DNA from: Candidatus Omnitrophica bacterium UBA1562
GTDB taxonomy: Bacteria; Omnitrophota; Gorgyraeia; Gygaellales; Profunditerraquicolaceae
Assembly: GCA_002322525.1 (NCBI GenBank)
Contig: DCOU01000154.1
Coordinates: 1 to 14,750 of the forward strand
Direction of reading: 5' to 3'
Length of the DNA stretch: 14,750 nucleotides
Below, one piece after another: positions 14,636 through 14,750 of this stretch. Position numbers and translations under genes: made by a program. Under the pieces are notes generated by a model. It saw nothing but the letters and a program-made list of their open reading frames with translations, was not told the origin of the DNA and made no database searches. Each line of letters begins with the position of its first letter. Position 1 is the first letter of the stretch.

Positions 14636-14682
14636 TTATAAGTTATGGGTAGATTGGACATCTTTTAACTCATAACCTATAA
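14636..14682. repeat. TTATAAGTTATG inverted repeat
   Basis: TTATAAGTTATGGGT (14636-14650) faces AACTCATAACCTATAA (14667-14682), with two differences in the arms. A further partial unit (AGTTATTAG) lies just before it. It occupies most of the leader between ugpC and the hairpin at the window edge. No promoter could be recognised with confidence in this AT-rich stretch. Confidence 0.6.
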
Positions 14683-14696
14683 ACCCAATCGTTATT

Positions 14697-14750
14697 AGAG
14701 GTCTCTGAAAAACTCCCAAAAACTACATCAGAGACCTCTGATTTCAGAGA
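14697..14750 (+). repeat. Hairpin repeat family H, copy B, at the window edge
   Basis: AGAGGTCTCTGA (14697-14708) pairs perfectly with TCAGAGACCTCT (14728-14739) around a 19-base loop. That loop differs from copy A's at only five positions (AAAACTCCCAAAAACTACA). GATT follows, then TCAGAGA to the window end, which could begin another palindromic unit cut by the boundary. Stem sequence differs from copy A but pairing is kept in full. It has the same orientation as copy A and lies upstream of ugpC. Confidence 0.8.

Overview
The window comes from a diderm (outer-membrane-bearing) bacterium with an AT-leaning genome. An LptD-type outer-membrane protein with a signal peptide is direct evidence for the outer membrane. 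A pilin-like gene, a nucleotide-sugar cluster, diguanylate cyclases and very dense intergenic palindromes together suggest an uncultured lineage such as Omnitrophota. That placement is inference from style and was not tested.

Every confident gene lies on the minus strand, so transcription runs from right to left. In that order they are: a sugar-ABC-transporter ATPase (UgpC/MsmX type); two coupled GGDEF diguanylate cyclases; a ROK-family sugar kinase; a small transaldolase (FSA/TalC type); LptD; a structured spacer with a possible 61-codon ORF; UDP-glucose 6-dehydrogenase; a second nucleotide-sugar dehydrogenase (WbpA type) carrying a 483-residue intein; a WbpP/GalE-type 4-epimerase; UDP-glucuronate decarboxylase (UXS); a rho-independent terminator; and a type IV pilin-like protein.

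The four sugar-nucleotide enzymes form two two-step routes to precursors of a surface polysaccharide. Ugd plus UXS would make UDP-glucuronate and then UDP-xylose. The WbpA-type dehydrogenase plus the epimerase would make UDP-GlcNAcA and UDP-GalNAcA. LptD fits the same envelope theme.

The most unusual content is a layer of selfish or structured DNA. (1) The intein splits the WbpA-type enzyme exactly before its catalytic cysteine. (2) A palindromic element with ACCCCGTTAGAA / TTCTAACGGGGT arms sits in frame near the N-termini of two unrelated proteins, like Rickettsia palindromic elements. (3) A hairpin family occurs at both window edges and next to the pilin gene in three copies; loop and edges are conserved while the stems change with compensating bases. 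(4) Several other palindromic 'phrase' repeats (ATTACACAGATT, TTAGCGGATAG, GGTTAAG, TTATAAGTTATG, GGGACGGTTCT) fill almost every gap and often supply gene starts, stops or even the LptD signal peptide. No tRNA, rRNA, CRISPR array or transposase gene was recognised.
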